From positions 3,596,001 to 3,660,000 of the forward strand of contig NZ_CP032489.1 of the NCBI RefSeq assembly GCF_003600625.1: 64,000 bases of DNA, read 5' to 3'. Source of the stretch: Arachidicoccus soli. GTDB lineage: Bacteria > Bacteroidota > Bacteroidia > Chitinophagales > Chitinophagaceae. Positions within the stretch are counted from its first letter, which is position 1. Each line of letters begins with the position of its first letter. Shown here one piece after another: positions 61,862 to 64,000 of this stretch. Position numbers and translations under genes: made by a program. Below the pieces are notes generated by a model. It searched no databases, had not been told where the DNA came from, and saw nothing but the letters and a program-made list of their open reading frames with translations.

Positions 61862-63922
61862 TTAATTCGGTTTATATTTTTGATAAGTGCTATCAGGAAT
61901 TAACGCAGCTCCTTGGATAAAGCTATTATTACGATTAGTAAAATCACTCAATGTCCTCATAATCTCAGACTGTTTCTTAGCATCCGTCGCAGGTACCAGA
62001 CCCATATCTGGAGTTATCTGATAAAGTTCTTGTTGCCCATGTAACATCCAATCGCCCATAACAAAATCCGAAACACCATCTTTCGTTTGGATATATGGAT
62101 ATTCGTGCACATTACGGAAAGATCTGGAAGTATCTAACCCTGTACCCATCCATGATGCTAAAGAAGGAGTCTTGATGGAATAATGCTTTCTCAACAATGC
62201 AAGTAGGCTTGGGGTAATATCAAAATGCGTGGAAATAGATTCAAACCTGGCCGTTCTTTTTAACAATGGTGAATATATAATAAGTGGAACATGGTATCTA
62301 TCAATCTTAGTGGACATTGGTATTTCTGGCATACGATGGTCACCTGTGATAAGAAAAATAGTGTTTTTAAAATCTGGTCTTTTTGCATATTCTGTGAAAA
62401 AATTTTTCACAGCATCATCCATAAAAAGAATACTTGCATATTGCATTTTGTAGTCTTCATGTTGCTTTTTTTCATCAGGGGAAAGATGTATGTCATCCAT
62501 CCGCTGTTCAAACTTTTGCAAATAAACACTTTCCTCATTTATCAAAAATGGACTATGTGTGGATACCGTAAGCAAGACGTTAATATAAGGGCTCTTTGGT
62601 TGTTGATTGAGTAATTGAAAGTAATGTCTAAAAAGTTCTTTATCTCCATACCCCCAAGTAAAGCCACTTGAACTAGCCGGCATTTTTACATAACCAGCAC
62701 TAAAAGATGATTCATCATTGACAGCATTTACTCCTTGATGTTTCATAAAAACATCCATATAATCAAAATGAGAATTCCCTCCATAAAAAAAACTCGAATA
62801 ATATCCGTTATGCTTTAAGATACTTATCAATGAAAGCTGATTTGGCATTTTATCACCCAATTCAGAAAAACCATGTTGGCCAAATGGCAAAGACCCTATA
62901 ATGGAAGGGAGCACAGCAAATGTGCGACCACCTTCACTCATGAAATTTGCCCAATACAAACTTTTGCTAGAAAGAGAATCAATGAATGGTGTAAAATTAC
63001 CTAAATATGCACCATCATTTGTAAATGCCCTACCCAGCCCTTCTACTAATACAAATACTATATTAGGCTCGGCGGTAGAATCTATTGTAAAGAAAGGAGC
63101 TAATACATCTGCAGAGCTATCGGAATGCAAAAATGGATATTTGGATGGATCAATATAACGGAAATTTTGCATACCAGCATCAGCTGAACTACTGTTTCCC
63201 ATCCCAATAAAATCATCCGCATAAATATCAATATCATTATCTGGAGGGAAAAAATATAATTGCGAGCTATGTGTAAAATACGCCTCTTTATTAAGTACAA
63301 GATTATTCACAAAATCATTCCCAAAATGAATGGGAGGGTTCAGTAAATTAAAAGGCAATATCATTTCTAAGAGAATCAATATCGGCAATATCAATGCTCC
63401 CCAAAAAGGTAAATACATTTTTCTAAATAATAAGCGAAAAGCAAATACAATAATCAATATTAAAGCTAGATATGACAGCAGACTAAGCATATTCAAGCTT
63501 CCAGCAGCGCCTACAGTTTGTTTTATTTCAGCTATAGAATATCCATATAAATCTGCACCTAATGGCACCAATGCTGTAAGGAAGTAAAATACTAAGCCTA
63601 ACTGAATGAGCAAAATAATAGTTGCAAAAACGGTATAAACGATTCTTGCAATTTTAGGAGAGAAATAATACAATATAAAATAGGGCCAAAAGAGCCAAAA
63701 GCTGCTCTCCAAGAAAAATAGAAAATCGCGATACAGTGAAGAAAAAACAATAGGAGTAATAGCAGTTGAATAGCCGTGCAAAACACCATTATACACTAAT
63801 TCGAAAATTCTTATGGCTATTAATAATAAAAGAAAAACGAGTGAAATATTGAAGAAGGCCTGCAATACTCCTTTTAGTCGACTTCTATGTGAAAATTCAA
63901 TACTCGAATCGTGTGTAAACAT
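61862..63922 (-). CDS. LtaS/sulfatase-superfamily membrane phosphotransferase
   Basis: The 686-residue product has about five N-terminal membrane helices (between about 22 and 195) and a C-terminal alkaline-phosphatase-superfamily domain (about 280-640). By position it has the LtaS metal/catalytic residues: E294 (VLVEGLG), T334 as nucleophile (GGRTFAVLPS), H456 (STHSPF) and D528-H529 (TGDHR). Family members transfer phosphoglycerol (lipoteichoic acid, membrane-derived oligosaccharides) or phosphoethanolamine. In a Gram-negative the likely role is decorating a periplasmic or surface glycan. It starts 11 bp before the end of the partial upstream gene on the same strand. Confidence 0.85.
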   Translation of the reverse strand: MFTHDSSIEFSHRSRLKGVLQAFFNISLVFLLLLIAIRIFELVYNGVLHGYSTAITPIVFSSLYRDFLFFLESSFWLFWPYFILYYFSPKIARIVYTVFATIILLIQLGLVFYFLTALVPLGADLYGYSIAEIKQTVGAAGSLNMLSLLSYLALILIIVFAFRLLFRKMYLPFWGALILPILILLEMILPFNLLNPPIHFGNDFVNNLVLNKEAYFTHSSQLYFFPPDNDIDIYADDFIGMGNSSSADAGMQNFRYIDPSKYPFLHSDSSADVLAPFFTIDSTAEPNIVFVLVEGLGRAFTNDGAYLGNFTPFIDSLSSKSLYWANFMSEGGRTFAVLPSIIGSLPFGQHGFSELGDKMPNQLSLISILKHNGYYSSFFYGGNSHFDYMDVFMKHQGVNAVNDESSFSAGYVKMPASSSGFTWGYGDKELFRHYFQLLNQQPKSPYINVLLTVSTHSPFLINEESVYLQKFEQRMDDIHLSPDEKKQHEDYKMQYASILFMDDAVKNFFTEYAKRPDFKNTIFLITGDHRMPEIPMSTKIDRYHVPLIIYSPLLKRTARFESISTHFDITPSLLALLRKHYSIKTPSLASWMGTGLDTSRSFRNVHEYPYIQTKDGVSDFVMGDWMLHGQQELYQITPDMGLVPATDAKKQSEIMRTLSDFTNRNNSFIQGAALIPDSTYQKYKPN

Positions 63923-63933
63923 AAATATATATT

Positions 63934-64000
63934 TTATTTCTTTAGTTTAACTTCCGAATCTTTTTGCTGAAACCCTTTACGAGCCATATCTCCCCATTCT
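63934..64000 (-). CDS. C-terminal end of a partial gene, possibly a family 2 glycosyltransferase
   Basis: Only the last 22 codons are inside the window: EWGDMARKGFQQKDSEVKLKK followed by TAA. The W-G-D-M-x-R-K-G-F string resembles the C-terminal tail of membrane glycosyltransferases of the poly-N-acetylglucosamine/cellulose synthase type, but the match is short and uncertain. It ends 11 bp before the LtaS-like gene on the same strand, so the two are almost certainly co-transcribed. Confidence 0.4.
   Translation of the reverse strand, partial: EWGDMARKGFQQKDSEVKLKK

Noticed and set aside
1-64000. Mobile elements, prophage, tRNA, rRNA or integrated islands
   Set aside because: No transposase, integrase, terminal repeats, tRNA-like cloverleaf or rRNA sequence was recognised, and gene content is syntenic housekeeping plus a standard glycan locus.

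Overview
The window comes from the chromosome of a low-GC member of the Bacteroidota, most like a Chitinophagaceae/Sphingobacteriia-type organism. The signs are SusC/SusD/SusE outer-membrane proteins, the Bacteroidota -7 promoter element (TAnnTTTG) in front of many genes, lipoproteins with short Bacteroidota-style signals, a bacterial PcrB-type prenylglyceryl phosphate synthase, and a division/cell-wall (dcw) cluster ordered mraZ-rsmH-ftsL-ftsI-murE-mraY-murD-ftsW-murG-murC-ftsQ-ftsA-ftsZ. I saw no rRNA, tRNA, insertion sequence, prophage or CRISPR array. Family names are recalled from sequence patterns; no database was searched.

Region by region. 0-12.8 kb is housekeeping: a cut-off S9-type peptidase, rmuC, a three-gene ECF sigma / membrane-anchored partner / outer-membrane barrel operon, a DoxX-like protein, gatB, adk, a TPR protein, a DUF1015 protein, serC, engB, a BNR-repeat secreted protein and two small hypotheticals. 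12.9-14.3 kb holds an SRPBCC protein and a DUF4097 protein. 14.4-31.5 kb is an alpha-glucan (starch/maltodextrin) utilisation locus read on the minus strand: a LacI-type regulator, then susC, susD, susE, a GH31 alpha-glucosidase, two GH13 enzymes, an MFS sugar permease and a GH13 lipoprotein. Two tandem 12-bp operator-like repeats lie between the regulator gene and susC. 31.5-35 kb has DUF502, an SDR, the PcrB-like enzyme and purK.

The 292-bp gap between purK and mraZ is unusually rich. It has three matches to the DnaA box (one exact), a 12-bp-stem hairpin, an AT-rich tract, and a 10-bp-period array resembling MraZ operators over the predicted mraZ promoter. It is a candidate replication origin and/or a control region for the dcw operon. 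35.3-51.4 kb is the plus-strand dcw operon, ending in a strong terminator after ftsZ. ddl and murF are not in it.

51.5-59.2 kb carries a very large TamB-like protein, a CPA2-type cation/proton antiporter and a YkgJ-type cysteine-cluster protein. 59.3-64 kb looks like one cell-surface function: a TPR plus beta-barrel protein (YaiO-like), an unrecognised membrane-anchored protein, an LtaS-like phosphotransferase, and the tail of what may be a glycosyltransferase. This last group is the best candidate here for an uncharacterised surface-polymer system, but the window cuts it off.
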